Notes: generated by a model not told the origin, from the letters alone. Numbered from the stretch's first letter, positions 1 through 12,800 are shown. The stretch: DNA of 64,000 bases from Laguncularia racemosa (GCA_037954665.1 JBBMOL010000066.1:2790001-2854000), one strand, 5' to 3'. Made by a program: numbers and translations.

Positions 1-968
1 ATTCGACATAGTTGTGAACTTGATTTGTTGAATTACAAAGATAATTCAAAGCAATGTAATATACCCCTTCACAACAACTACACTTCAATCACCACACAAT
101 AATCAAATAATCTACAAAAGTAAACACAAAATTCCACTTAACTTCACACACACTTCCACACTTCAATTACGGTAACAACAAGTAGAATTAACAATAAACA
201 CTTCTCAAAATAGTAAGTTAATGATTCCAACTAAGCAAAGTGTTCAAAGCATCAATACATAATAACTTCCACACTTTAATGCTTACTTTTGAAATTCAAA
301 TTTAATCACTACAACAACCTTTACTCACGTCACATACACCACTTATAATCCACGGTACAGTAACCTTTCACCATAACACAAACAACTACACCATGTTGCA
401 CCCTTCACCACACAAAATCACTACACCACACATACACTCACTCACAGTGCAACACATACACACTTTACCCCTCTCCCAATCACGGCACAACAACACAAAT
501 GCAACTCTTAATGAAGCTTCTCTACAAATGGTAAGAAAAAATTAAAAAATGTTTAAGTTGCATTCAATCAATACTACATAATAACTCTTCAAACTTAATG
601 TTTGTTTTGAATTCAAATAATTTCCAAATCCTCTACGCAAAAGAAAATTTGGAAATGTAATTCACACTCCTTCAATTCCAAAACAACATTCAAGAAATTC
701 ACTTCTCTTTTGTCACAAATAATGTCTCTCCAATTCCGAAACACACACAAGGAAATACACTCCCTACTTCCCCTTCTTCTCATGGCAAGATCAAGATCAC
801 AAGGATTACTACAAGATCTCCACTTCCACTTCAACAACAACAAATATAACACAACAAAATCACAATTAATTACTTCAATTTCACTTCAACAATTCGGATC
901 AAGAAGTAAAATTCAATAACCCTAATTTTTTTTATTGAAGTTCATGCAAACCCTACTCCACTACCTTT

Positions 969-980
969 GCTCTGATACCA
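969..980 (-). other. Primer-binding site of element B
   Basis: The minus strand reads TGGTATCAGAGC, the plant retrotransposon site complementary to the 3' end of initiator tRNA-Met. It lies just inside the LTR, as required for minus-strand cDNA priming. Confidence 0.85.
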
Positions 981-987
981 AAAAGTA

Positions 988-1803
988 TGATGTGCCTTAC
1001 TAATTAGATAGCAAACACATCAACAAGTGACGTGAACAACAAATTCCTAACAACAAATGGCGTGATCACTAACTTCACAATTGATCCTCAAATTCACGAG
1101 ATTAATACTAAATTGATGTAAGGAACAAGCAATTGTATAAATATCAATGGAAAACAATGGAAATGAACTAGAATTCCACTCAAATTGAAATGATTCAAAT
1201 CTGAAAATGGAAGAACCCTAATTCACGTGGACAAGGACAAGTTACCAACAAATTGCACATAGATATTACTCACTAAACACGATTTGAAAAAAATAAGAGG
1301 AGGATTGATATTACTCACAATCCACTTAAGTTGGTCCAACCACAATTTCACTTGGAAATTGATAAGAGATCTTTTGCATGCAAGGGAAAACCTCATGGTA
1401 AAGAAAGTGTATGTTTTGAAAAATTTCAAAAGCTTCTCTCAAAATCTTAGTTAGCAAATATTTATGCTTGCTCTAATTAGGGTAAAAATAACACAAAAAT
1501 TACAAGGATGCCACTTAAGTGGCCGGTTCCAAAATCAACAAAATACAAGTACAAAATGGTCTTTAAGTGCTGGTTCTTCACTTCGATTGAACATATTGTG
1601 GACCGTTGGATGTGAGTCCAAGAATATCCCCAAATTGATCCTTAGTGCATGTTATTTAGCCATCCTGTAAAACACGATAAATGTACCTGCTAAAGTACAA
1701 AATAAAGCATTATTAGATAAGATGTGGCCATATGTGGATTTCTAGGCTCATGTATCCAACTTAGTTTTCCCTACTATTGGAACCATGAGGTTGATTCCCA
1801 TCA
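988..1803 (-). repeat. 5' LTR of element B
   Basis: This 816-bp LTR has TG...CA termini: read on the minus strand it starts TGATGGGAATCAACC at 1803 and ends GGCACATCA at 988. A TATA-like CATAAATATTTGC lies near 1455-1470 (minus), at the place equivalent to the TATA box of the element C LTRs. A tRNA-Met type primer site follows 7 bp inward. Confidence 0.8.
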
Positions 1804-3419
1804 CTTGTATTCAAAATATACATCTCCAGGTATATTAAACTGTATGACCATATTGTGGTAGTCAATGGTGGCATGATATTTTGATAGTCAGTTGACTATC
1901 AAAATAATGTCGAACTCTATTATCTCTAATACTAGGAGGTCTGTTGGCATCACCCTATCATGTATTTTTATACTCACTCCTCTGCATATCCTACTTATTC
2001 TTCCTCCTACTCCCAAAGGAGTACTAACAGCCAAGTAGACATCTATATTTTCAACATCTAAAGCACATGCACAAACAAAGTTTTCAGACACACAAGACAC
2101 AGATGCACCAGTATCAAATAGTACATATGCATTGCAGGAGTGTACTGGAAGCATACCTACAATGTTGTCCACATCTGGAACATCCTAGTGCTGCTGTTGA
2201 TGAATGGCAAACACCTTAGTAGGAACTCCTTGTTTAGGACCTCTTGCCTATGGTCTACCTCCCTATCCTCTCACTAGAGGTCTAATTGCCTGTTGAACTA
2301 GCCCTGTTTGATTTCTGATTTGTCCTTGTGGACAGTTGATTGCCTTATGTCCCCTCTGGTTATATACATGACAAAAGATTAGGGGGGCTGACCTTTTAGT
2401 ACAATGTCTGCTAATGTGCCTTGTCTTTCCACAAGAGAAGCATGCCCCATCTGGCCATCTACACTCTCTTAGCTCATGTGGCCCGTAACATCTGGGACAT
2501 TTAGCATTTATGTCTGTTGTAGTGAGTGCCAAAGGCACTTGCTTGATCTGGAGAGGAGGGGCTACAGCTCTAGACGTTCTGCTTTGCAGCAAGTGATGTC
2601 TTTAACCCTTATCTTACCCCATTCCACTAGAGGTAGGTCTTTTTCCTAAAGCTATTACTGCTCTATAGGTCCTCTGTTCTTCAATGATTTTCTTATTCTG
2701 TTCAAGGCACGTTACTTTGTCTACCATCTCAGCATAGGTATTTAGCTGAAAGGCCCCTACTGCAAGTTATAGATCCAATTCCAATCCTCTCAAGAACCTT
2801 TTGGCTCAGGAACTGTCATCATTGCGTACATTTTCAGGAAGGAACTGAATGAGGCAATTCAACTCTGCCTCATACTCTTCAACTGTTCAGTTCCCCTGTT
2901 TGCAGTTATAGTAATCGTTCTCCATTCTGTCTTTAGAGCTGTTGGGGAAGTATCTTTGATAAAACAACTCTTTAAACACCACCTAGTTCATGCACTCCTC
3001 TACAAGTCTAGGTCGAAGCCTACCATTTTGCTGCAGCTCCCTTTAGCATAAATGCAGCATAATGCACCTTCCTATCTTCTAGTATCTATAAGGTAGTAAA
3101 GGTCTTCTCAATATCTTGTACCTAATCCTCAACCTCAATTGGGTCATCAACTTTGGGGTTAAATTCCTTAGCCACTCTTATGAACCTATCAAAGATGATG
3201 GGTTCATTAGTGTTCCTATGCTGTGGGACATTAGGTGCTTGGTGTTATTGTGCTAGTAGTCCCATCAAGTGATTCACTGTATGCAATAGCTGAATTGTCT
3301 CTTTAGCCATATGACCTCTTTCCCCTTGTTGTTGTGGGTTCTAAGCTTTCCATCTCATTAGGGTTATCACGTCTAGCACCCCTTCTATCTCCTGACCCGG
3401 TAATTCTTCTTGGTGGCAT
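1804..3419 (-). pseudogene. Element A gag-protease polyprotein (broken)
   Basis: The likely start is the ATG at 3419, giving an Arg-rich N-terminus (MPPRRITGSGDRR). Downstream, across frameshifts and stops, come a gag capsid segment (about 2700-3200), a double zinc-knuckle region (about 2330-2500) and an aspartic protease (about 1890-2130). The first knuckle keeps C-x2-C-x4-H-x4-C (CFSCGKTRHISRHC). In the second, CHVYNQRGHKAINC, the second Cys has become Tyr. The protease shows VLFDTGAS and then a decayed form of the FDVILGMDWLSKYHATID block up to the B junction. Many of the stops are TAG. The frame is not translatable as one protein. Confidence 0.8.
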
Positions 3420-3457
3420 TCTGTTTAAGAAGAGACAACCGGATGTACTTATGTTAA

Positions 3458-3741
3458 TATCAGTCCAGGGTCGGTTTCATAGTGTGTAAGTATATACACA
3501 TATACCATACACAAGGGGTCTATTCATATATAATGCTTAGCAGTTAGAAGAATACAAGTAAAATAATAATACAAGAAAATAATTACATAATTAAATATGT
3601 ATCAGTCAAGGTCAGTTTCATAGTGTGTAAGTATGTACACATATACCATACACAAGGGGTCTATTCATATATAATGCTTAGCAGTTAGAAGAATACAAGT
3701 AAAATAAAAATACAAGAAAATAATTGCATAATTAAGTAAGT
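3458..3741. repeat. 142-bp tandem duplication in the element A leader
   Basis: Two adjacent copies, 3458-3599 and 3600-3741, both begin TATCAGTC and differ at only a few positions. They lie between the primer site and the gag start, in the untranslated leader where retroelement RNAs usually carry packaging and dimerisation signals. No ORF is present here; bases 3742-3994 hold the rest of the leader. Confidence 0.9.
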
Positions 3742-3994
3742 GTCCTATATTTTACCCACTCTCTTCATGTCTTACTATCTTACAGATCCAATGCTTAATC
3801 CTTCTAAAGATCATATCATAAACTCTATTGTTTAAAGTTTATGTCTTTTGATCATCGCTTAGTACTAAGGATCATTTCTTAAGCTCTTCAGGATCAATAA
3901 CCTATGTTCTATAGATCAAAATTTAGGTAATAAGGATCATGAGCCTACTCACTATAGATTCAAACTTAAGTCTCTAAAGATCATAAAACCTAGA

Positions 3995-4006
3995 GCTCTG
4001 ATACAA
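3995..4006 (-). other. Primer-binding site of element A
   Basis: Minus strand TTGTATCAGAGC differs by one base from the usual tRNA-Met site TGGTATCAGAGC and lies 7 bp inside the LTR boundary at 4014. Confidence 0.65.
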
Positions 4007-4013
4007 CCTACGT

Positions 4014-6004
4014 TGTAATGCCCCGAAACCCCAGCCGTGCTACTGCTCGCTATGTTTCCTTATCTCACAAGAACACGTTAAGGCTCTAAACAACTCTGAT
4101 ACATTTTAACCTGTAACTCTTATAATAAAAGCATTCTACATAACCTCAAAATTCAAATAATAACTTGAACCATAACTAATATCTAACACAACAGAAGTCT
4201 TTAAACACAAAATATAATGATTTCAAAACTGTCTATTAACAGTTAAACATCATAATTTTCCTAAAACTTAATCACCATAATAATAATGCTACTCTTCGTC
4301 TTCCTCTCTCTATGGTTCAACTAAACCCAAGTCATTTTCTAGGTTTTCATCTCCCTTAACACTTGTATCTAAAAATGATTTCCCAAAGGGTGAGCTAATG
4401 CCCAATACGTATGACATAAACACATACGCATAAACAAACATAAATGAGTATCATACACATCATGCTGAACTTAAACACATACAATCATTTCTTAATATAA
4501 TTTAAGTCCACAAGCAAACAATAGGGTACTCTTGACCCCTTTACACACTTAACACATTGGAGCATGTCTTGGTAATGAGAATTGCCACTACGAGCCCCAC
4601 ACTCATGATCTCTTAATCCTTAAACTTGGTGATGGGAACTGCCACTACAGGCCCCGCACCTATGTCCACTTAACCACTTAAACAACATTCAACCCAGATC
4701 ATTTCCAAGTACAACTCCATAAGGGATAACACCATACAAGGATCATTAAGGTGCTCCCTAGGGATCTGCCACTACGGGCTTTTAGGCCGAGCCAAGCACA
4801 CACAGCATATTACTTAAACACTTAAACCAACTTGTTCACTTAATCAATTTTAACATACAATTACTAACTTAAACAAACACATAACATCACACAAGTTACA
4901 CGTACCTTAGATCCTAGCCTTAAGCACTTCCCGGTCTTAGACTTAATATAAATAGAAATCTGTACAATCAACAAGTTCTTCTTAGTATTTAATGTAATAT
5001 TGATATCATTCTTAATTTCCTTAATCCTATTCATTTAATTTCTCTAAGGCCTTACTAGTTATTTAGGTTGTATGAAAATTAGTTTAAATTGAAGTTAAAC
5101 GAATATATAATTATGTTATACTTTATTCAACATAGTTATCTTGGGGACCGTATTGTTCAACACAGGTTGAAGCACGACCGTGTTAGGGGTCATGTATCTC
5201 TCGGTGAAAATCTTAGTTTGAACACAGTCTAAACACGACTGTTGGGAGGTTGTGTTACCCTTGCTTAACATGGTCGAAACACGATCGTGTTGGGTGGCCG
5301 TATATCTCTCAGTACACCTTTCCATTTCAACACGATCTAAACATGACCGTGTTACCCCTAACTTAACACGGTCAAAACACGATCATGTTGGGTGGCCGTA
5401 TATCTCTCGGTGCAACTTTCCATTTCAACACAGTCAAAACATGACTGTGTTGGGAGGCCGTGCTACCCTCGGCAATTCCACGAACCTTATTTCTATTACT
5501 TCAATTCCTCAAAAACCTAATCTTTTCTATTCTTAAGCTTAACTAAGTTTCTAAAACATGTAATTATAAATAAATTACACGAATTAGATTACTTCAAATT
5601 TCCTACGCGTTGAATCCTCTCGGATCGTCAATTCTCTACTCTCTTTCATCCCTTCACAACCTTGTTTTTTACATGAGCAATCGACGTTCATAACTACAAT
5701 TTCCATAATCTTAATTTGAAATTCATATAACAATCCTTACCTCGAGTTCTTAGAATCAGTTCGCTCCTTTTCCTTATCGTCGTCCTAGGTTTCTCGTATG
5801 GAGCGTCTGTTCTCTATGGTTCTGTTTACTGCTCAGAATAACAAAATGGTGCTCTCTAGGTCAACTTGTACTATTTATATGCTCCATGTGAAATGACTAA
5901 ATTGTCCCTCAAAATTTTATAAAATTCCATCTTCGTCTTTAACTCTTTATAATAATTTCTTTATTATATAAATGATTCGATAATTAAAATATTCATGTAT
6001 TACA
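4014..6004 (-). repeat. 5' LTR of element A
   Basis: About 1.99 kb with inverted termini (TGTAATG at the left edge, ATTACA at the right edge). A TATA box (ATATAAATAGTA, minus) lies at 5871-5880, roughly 130 bp from the 5' end, so the U3 is short and the R/U5 part very long. The middle (5128-5475) is filled with degenerate direct repeats each carrying an inverted repeat. The few short ORFs here are accidental. Confidence 0.75.
5128..5475. repeat. Palindrome-bearing tandem repeats in the LTR of A
   Basis: About six degenerate copies of a unit of roughly 45-65 bp. Each contains a self-complementary or near self-complementary core such as AACACGATCGTGTT (a perfect 14-bp palindrome near 5278), followed by GGGTGGCCGTATATCTCTC. 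The region is GC-richer than its surroundings. Similar cores occur in solo LTR G and at the right end of the window. Confidence 0.75.
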
Positions 6005-9000
6005 CTATCCAAATTAGTATAAGCCAAAAGATAAAAAGAGTTTAAAGTTTGTTAGGCATGTAGGATCAAGGTAGAGTTATACTGCATGTACTCCTCTTGA
6101 GAGTAGAATTAACCATACAAAAATTGATAGGCATTTATCCTTTGACTTTAATTTTATGTCCAAAATATGTATAGAGGTTGTGAAAATGTTGAAAGACAAA
6201 CAATCTAGAGCTTTTCAACTTACTACAATAAATTTTGTAGGTGATATAGCTCATTCTTCTTCTATTTCCAATTCTTATTTATCTAATGATAGTAGAGTGC
6301 ATAATTGGATTATAGACTCTAGTGCTTCTAATCATATAATTCCTTTTTCACATACTTTGCTTCAAAAACAACACCTTGAAGAACCAATAAAAGTTAAACT
6401 TCTAGATGGACACATTAAACTTGTTCACACTATTGGAAAGGTTGATATAAATAGTCAAGTTTTATTGACAAATGTTCTTCTCATTCTAAAGTTCCATTAC
6501 AATCTTTTGTTAGTAAATCAATTGCTTAAAAACTCTCACCTCATCACCTCTTTTGATGAACACAAATGTCTCTTTTAGGACTTGAATTCTAAAAAGTGTC
6601 TTGCTCAAGCAATTGTTCATCTTGGATTACATATAATGAGCCTAATGTTGGTGTTTAGAGTCTTTCTTCTATTTCTTATTCTGATATAATAAATGAGTAT
6701 GTTTCTTATAACCTTGTATCAAATGTTAGCACTAAGATGTCTTTCAAACTTTTACATTGCACACTTGGACATGCTTCTTTGTCTAAATTAAGGCAAGTTC
6801 TAGATTGTAATTAATTTACAACCTCTAGTTTTGTTTGCAATACATGCCAATTGGCTAAATTTCATAGACTACCCTTTTACTTGAGTGATTCTTCTTCATT
6901 TTATCCTTTCAACATTATACATGTTGGCTTATGGAGACCTTTTGATACACCTTCTTTATCTGGTAGTAGATTTTTCTTGAATATAGTGGATGATATGAGT
7001 AGATGCACCTAGACTTTTTTGCTTCCACATAAAATCTTACTACTATTGCTTTGCATCATTTCATTTCTCTTGCCAAAAATCAATTTGATACTATACCTAA
7101 AACAATAAGAGTAGATAATGGGAGTGAATTTTTATCTCATGAATGTCAAACTTTGTTTAGAAAATATGGCATTAATCATCGAAGAATTATACCATATACT
7201 TCTCAACAACTGGTGTTATGGAACGAAAGCATAAGCATTTGTTAGACACAGCCCGTGCTATTCATATTCATGCTAACCTTCCAAAATTTTTTTAGGTAGA
7301 ATGTATCTTAGTTGCGACTATCCTCATTAACCAAATGCTAACTCAATCTCTTGAGTGGAAGTCACCATATGAACTCCTCTATAAAAAACCTCCTTATAAT
7401 AACCTTTAAGTCATTGCGTGTCTTTGCTATGTAGTCACTAATATAACTTCTAGAGATAAATTTGATACTAGAGGAAGTGTGTATTTTTAGGATACCCATA
7501 AGGACAAAATGGACACAAACTCTTTGATCTTGATACATAGCAAATTTTTGTAAGTAGAGATGTTCTTTATGAACACATCATTCCTTTCTACACACAAAAT
7601 ACAAATTCATCAAGTGAGATTACTAGTCTTGCTTTGTTTCCTTATCATGATACTCATCACAATAATGATGATGAATGTTCTTCTCATGTTCCAATTGCTA
7701 ATATCTGTCATATTTCCTCTACTTCTCATCCATCTACTAATATTTCTGTTCAAAGGTCAAATGAGATAAGAAAAACACTAACTTGGCTTAATTATTTCAT
7801 TTATACAATGTAGGTGAATTCATTTATTGATTCAACATACGCAACATTTTCAATTTCCCCTATTTTCTCTAAACCTTCCAAATATCCTATATTTCATCCA
7901 AATTCATTCTTTCAATATCCAAAGGAGTATATCACATCATTAGCAAATGTGTTTACAACTTAAGAACCACAAAACTATCATGAAGCTAAATAAGATCAAA
8001 GATGGATAGAAGAGCAAACAATATGGGTCTATTGAATGATTCAAGACTAGGCTTGTGGCAAAAGGGTAAGACTAAATTGAAAGTGTAGTTACACACACAT
8101 TTTCAATTGTGGTGAAATTAACCACTGTTAGATTGCTACTGTTAGTAGTTGCTTTAAACAACTGGTTTGTGCATCAATTAGATGTGAATAATGCCTTTTA
8201 GCACGGTTTTCTCAATGAAGAAATATATATGACTCCTCCGGATGGTTATACAACTAATCACCCAGGCCAAGTGTGTAAACTTGTTCAATCTCTCTATGGA
8301 TTGAAATAGGCTTCTAAACAATGGAACAAAGAATTCACAAAATTTCTTTGTTCTCTTGGTTTTTAAAAGTGAAAAGCAAATTATTCCTTGTTTACCAATA
8401 GTGAAGGGACTATTTTTGTGGTAACTTTAGTATATGTTGATGATGTGCTATTAGTTGGAAATTATCTTGACTATAATTCTTTAGTTAATAATGCTCTTAA
8501 TCAGGCTTTCACCATAAAAGATTTAGGTGAAGTGCAATTTTTCTTGGGTTTAGATGTTTGTCGAGTTGATGATTGTTTTTTGATTAATCAATGAAAGTTT
8601 CTTTTAGACATTTTGCGAGATGTGGAATTGATAGGAGTCAAACCTACACGAATTGCTTTTCCATAGAATGTACATCTTAACAATGTTGATGGTGAATTGT
8701 TAAAAGACCTTACTCTTTATAGGTGTTTAGTTGGGAGATTGTTACACATGACCATTACACGCCTCGATATTACATATTCTATATAGCAACTAAGTCGATT
8801 TGTTGCTACTCTTAGAGCATTACACATGTGTCTAGTTTTTCATCTTTTACACAATTTGAAGGGGACTACAAATCAAGGATTATTTTATTCTTCTTTGTCT
8901 CCTTTATGTCTATATGGTTTTACTGATGATAATTGGGGTTTTAGTCGCATTGATAAAAAATCTCAATTTGGTTTCCATATTTTTCTTGGATATTCTTTAA

Positions 9001-9314
9001 TATCAGGGAAAACAAAGAAACAACTAGCAGTTTCCACTTCATCAGCTAAAGCGGAATATAGGAGCATCGCTTTCACTACCAAATTGTTGTGGTTATCTTA
9101 TTTGATATGAGATTTATAGATTTCTATCTACTTATTGGTTTCTCTATTCATGGATAGTTGCTTGGCTTGTCTTTTAGCTAAAAATCCTTGTTTTCATAGT
9201 CACACTAAGCACATTGAAGTAGATGTACATTTTACCTATGACCACATTTCTTCTAGATTTTTGCACTTAAAACATGTTTCTTCTTCTTGCAAAATTGCAA
9301 ACATAATGACCAAG
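6005..9314 (+). pseudogene. Copia polyprotein (gag-PR-IN-RT-RH), degenerate
   Basis: Recognisable Copia (Ty1) order on the plus strand, with many stops and frameshifts. There is a decayed zinc knuckle near 6070-6150, then protease WIIDSSAS near 6305 (the usual D-S/T-G-A Gly is now Ser). The GAG-pre-integrase LHCTLGHASLSKL is near 6755 with its paired Cys (CNTCQLAKF) near 6840, followed by an integrase core. Reverse transcriptase includes LYGLK near 8295 and VYVDDVLLVGN near 8430, and RNase H lies near 8910-9100. The C-terminus (KHIEVDVHFTYDH to IANIMTK) is interrupted at 9314 by element C and resumes at 13577. Several stops are TAG where Gln or Trp is expected. It is the oldest layer of this nest. 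Confidence 0.85.
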
Positions 9315-10000
9315 TGATGGGAATCAAACCTCTTGACCTAGCATTACGAAGCCTTCTTGAACAAAGGGAACCAAGACATTCACATAATGTCTTTATTTAT
9401 TTTATGTAATTGTTTTGCAATTTTTTTATTAGTTACATTTTGTTGGTATTATAGGGTGGCGAACCAACACACACTAATGCTTATGTGTGTGAGCTATGCT
9501 TGGATCTACAAAAGATAAGAGAAACCGGCCATATTTCACTTCATTTCATGTAGATGAACCGGTTACCAAATGCTCCCATAGGATTGGTTCAAGCATCATT
9601 TTACATTGTTGAATTTTTCTTATTTAGAATAGGTGTAAATACTTGTTATTTAAGGTTTTGGAGAACACTTTTTTTTTTTTTTTCATATCATAATTTATAG
9701 CATTTCACGTGGAGATGGTTGCCTCCTTTCACAAAAAAAAAAAAAAAAACACTCTTATCAACTTTCATTGAAATTGTGGTGAGTGGGATTTCAATTGTTG
9801 TGAGTAATATCAACAATTGCAAGTTGTTTCCAATTATTACTAGTGTGTAATATTTGTATGTAATTGGATTTATCTTTTTCTCTTTTCATTTCACACAATT
9901 AGGGTTCTTATTCTAGCTAGGGTTTATGCCATTGGTTGGAAATTGGAATCAATTGTTCTTCCTTCTTTGATTTGTATTGAATTACCACTGGAGCACATCA
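9315..10000 (+). repeat. 5' LTR of element C
   Basis: 686 bp, TGATGGGAATC...GAGCACATCA. It includes T and A homopolymer runs near 9670 and 9736. The TATA box is TGTAAATAC here but TATAAATAC in the 3' copy, so this promoter copy is weakened. Confidence 0.9.
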
Positions 10001-10005
10001 CAATT

Positions 10006-10017
10006 TGGTATCAGAGC
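10006..10017 (+). other. Primer-binding site of element C
   Basis: TGGTATCAGAGC, complementary to the 3' end of initiator tRNA-Met, 5 bp inside the 5' LTR. Confidence 0.9.
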
Positions 10018-11003
10018 AACGGTTAATGGAAGGGAATTCGTGAATTACAAATTGGGGATTTAGGGTTCTTGTTCTTCCATTTTGTAATTGAAGTTGTGTG
10101 AAGTGGAATTGAAGATCTTGTGTTAAATTGTATCGTATTACACTTGTTGTTGTGGTTGAAATTCGAAGGAGGGATTAAATTAAGGTTCCTTACCATGGTT
10201 GACTTTGGTAATCATTATAATAGATTCCATTAGAAGTGTAATTGTGTAAGTGTGTCGTGTTATTCCTTATTGAATTCGGAATTGGAAGTGTGTAATTCAA
10301 AATTTTCCTTGTGCTAGTCATTTTGCCATGAGGTCACCACTTGAAAGAATAGGGAAGTTTTTTCAAATCGAATTCCACAATTACCTTGTGTAGTAATTGT
10401 GCATTAATTCCCTTTGAAAGAACTTTGACTAAAGCTTGGAATCATTTTGTGTTGTGATTGTGGAAGTGTGCCGTGATTGTGGAAGTGTTGGTGTAGGGTT
10501 GTGTGTGTGTGTTTGGAACTGTGTAGGTGTTGTGTTGTTGTTGGTGAATACTGTGAAAGTGTGTTAGTGTTTTCGTGTACTATCTTGATCAATTGCGGAT
10601 TGAAGTGGGAAAGTGACATCTAGGGTGTGCCGTAAGTTCTAACCTTAGAAGTTAGAGAAAAACAATTACTACAATTAATTCCATCATTGTGTAATTGTGT
10701 AGTAATTGCACATTGAATTACTTTGATTGCATTATTGGATAGAGTTTTTGTGGAATTGAAGTTGTGGAGAATGTAAGTTGCTGTGGTTGTGTGTTGAATC
10801 GTGGGTGTGTGTGTGTTGCCGAGGAGTGTGTGTTGTGGTTTAAGGTTGTGTGTACTGTGAAGTGTGTATGAGTGTGACTATGAAGGTTAGGTTGAAGTGT
10901 TCTTGTGTGTTGTCGTAAAGAGTATTTGGTTGGGGGAATTGGTGTTGTGAAGCTGTGATTGTATAAAAAAAAAAGGAATTGTCAAAAGCTTAATTCAACA
11001 ACC
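10018..11003 (+). other. GT-rich untranslated leader of element C
   Basis: Almost 1 kb without a supported ORF. Between about 10440 and 10960 the plus strand is dominated by G and T, with many GTGTGTG and TTGTGG runs. The leader of element B shows the same bias in its own sense direction. A short A run precedes the gag start. Confidence 0.6.
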
Positions 11004-12800
11004 ATGTCGAATGATAGTGTGAATGGAGGAATTGGCAATGAGGCCAATAGTTAGGTTGGAGGAGGTCAAGGTCTTTATGCTGCAGGTAGGAGAACACTAG
11101 AGGAACAATTGCAGGATCTTACCACTATTGTTGCCACATTAGCAACACAGACAGATCAAATGACAATGCCATAACCACCAGTGGAAAATCCACAAGTACT
11201 CCCACATTGGGTAGCCCATCAGGATGCTCGTAGGGAAAGAGTTGTTGGAGGTAATAGGGGTAGGAGGATGGAAGGAGATTATCATGCTTTTAGGGAGGAA
11301 ATGGATGATAATTTTGAAAATGAGCCTTACCTAAACTGTGAGTTCAAGCCACCTCGGGGCTTAGAATATGTAAAATTGCACATGCCTTCATTTGCTGGAA
11401 GGGGTTCTGCAGAAGACTACTTGAATTGGGAAGATAAGGTCGAGGGCCTATTTGAATGTTATAAGATTAACGATCACACTCAGGTTCGTCTTGCAGTTAT
11501 AGAGTTTACTGGTTATGTCGCCTTATGGTGAACGAATCTTATAGCCAATAGAAGGAGTGATGGTGATGCAGAGATACATACCTGGTAGGAAATGAAACAG
11601 GTGATGAGCAGGAGGTTTATACCAAAGCACTATAGGAAGGAGTTGTTTATGCATCTCTAAACATTGAGATAGGGAGGCAAAACAGTGGACGGGTATGTAC
11701 AGGAGTTTAAGACACTAATGATTAGATGTGGATTAGTCGAACCTCCTGAACAAACCCTAGCACGATTTATGTCAAGGTTAAAGTATGAAATTACCTGCAT
11801 TGTAGAGCTTTAGAGGTATGACACCCTTGATGAGACCATCCAGCTAGCTCTGAAAGTGGAAAGATAGAGGCGATCCAATCCATTTAGAGCAATGAGCAAT
11901 AGGTATGGAACTTCTACAAAACCACATGGGTAAGATAAACAATAGATTGAACAAAAGGGAATAGGGGGAATTGATAAGATTGTGGAGACAAATACAGCTA
12001 TTACTAATAGGGAGAGAGAAATTTTAGGGAAAGGAAAAGAGGTTATTGGGGCTGATATCCGACAAACAGTGCCAGGATTAACAAGTGGAAAAATGTGTCA
12101 AATTAAATGCTTCAAATGCATAGACTTTGGACACATGGCTGCTCAGTGTCCCAACAAAAGGGTAATGACTGCTATGGAGGTGGAGAATATGGAGGGAGAG
12201 GAAGAGATACTAAAGCCTAATGATTTGTCAATAGTGCTATAGGAGTATTATGATGATCTTGATGCTGAGGTACATGAAGACAAGGAAAATGATAAATGTC
12301 TATCTATTAATGTGTTGCACAGGGTAATGACTATATCTTCAGATGTTGGAGACATATAGAGGAAAAACCTATTTCATACTCCCTGTTGGGTTCTAGGTAA
12401 TTTGTATGTTCTTTTTATTGATGGTGGTAGTTGCACTAATGTCATAGCTGCTGTAATAGTAAATAGATTACAACTAGTCATTAGTCCACATCCTCATCTC
12501 TATAAATTGCATTATTTGAGTGTACAAGACAGTCTATATGTCACTTAGAGAGTTAAGGTTCCGATCAACATAGGGGAAAAATACCATGATGAAATTGTTT
12601 GTGATGTTCTTCCTATGTGCTCATTTCATATATTACTGGCTAGACCTTAGTTGTTTGACAGGAGAGTGCTACATGATGGGTTTAGAAACACCTATGTATT
12701 TCAGAAGGATGGTGAATGGGTTATCTTAACTCCTATGTCACCAACTGAGGTACATGAGTTCCAAGAATAGATCAACAAAACTACTGGGCAATCAAGACTT
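11004..12800 (+). pseudogene. Element C gag-protease (broken)
   Basis: Starts at the ATG at 11004 (MSNDSVNGG). Capsid sequence with the motif YLNWEDKVEGLFECYKI (about 11425) is typical of plant Ty3/gypsy gag. A zinc knuckle C-x2-C-x4-H-x4-C (CFKCIDFGHMAAQC) lies near 12110. The protease-like segment has VLFIDGGSCTNV near 12410 and HILLARP near 12628 (family HILLGRPW). In-frame stops interrupt it repeatedly, for example TAG at 11052, TAA at 11172 and TGA at 11529. The D-G-G motif replaces the usual D-S/T-G. Capsid, nucleocapsid and protease order is kept, and pol is absent rather than merely decayed. Confidence 0.8.

Larger units (their letters stand above)
1..1803 (-). mobile_element. Element B: gypsy-type LTR retrotransposon, 5' part only
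   Basis: This is the 5' end of a minus-strand LTR element whose body leaves the window at base 1. Seen: an LTR (988-1803), a primer-binding site (969-980), and an untranslated leader that is AC-rich on the plus strand, so GT-rich in the sense direction. The LTR termini (TGATGGGAATCAA... and ...GCACATCA) match those of element C, so B and C belong to one family group. No gag is reached. B interrupts the protease coding sequence of element A exactly at 1803/1804, so it is younger than A. The second target-site copy lies outside the window. Confidence 0.8.
1804..6004 (-). mobile_element. Element A: Ty3/gypsy element, 5' half
   Basis: Minus-strand gypsy element made of a long 5' LTR (4014-6004), primer site (3995-4006), leader with a tandem duplication (3458-3741), and a degenerate gag-protease frame running left to 1804. 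There it is cut by insertion of B; the rest of pol and the 3' LTR lie outside the window. At its right edge it abuts Copia gag sequence at 6005, so it was inserted into the Copia element. The protease region resembles plant chromoviruses; lineage assignment without reverse transcriptase is tentative. Confidence 0.75.

Noticed and set aside
1878..1905. Inverted repeat ATTTTGATAGTCA / TGACTATCAAAAT
   Set aside because: It falls inside the decayed protease coding block of element A (NxLSKYHATID on the minus strand) and is explained by codons there, not by a separate element.
5116..5536. Short ORFs on both strands in the LTR of A
   Set aside because: Accidental reading of the palindromic tandem repeats.
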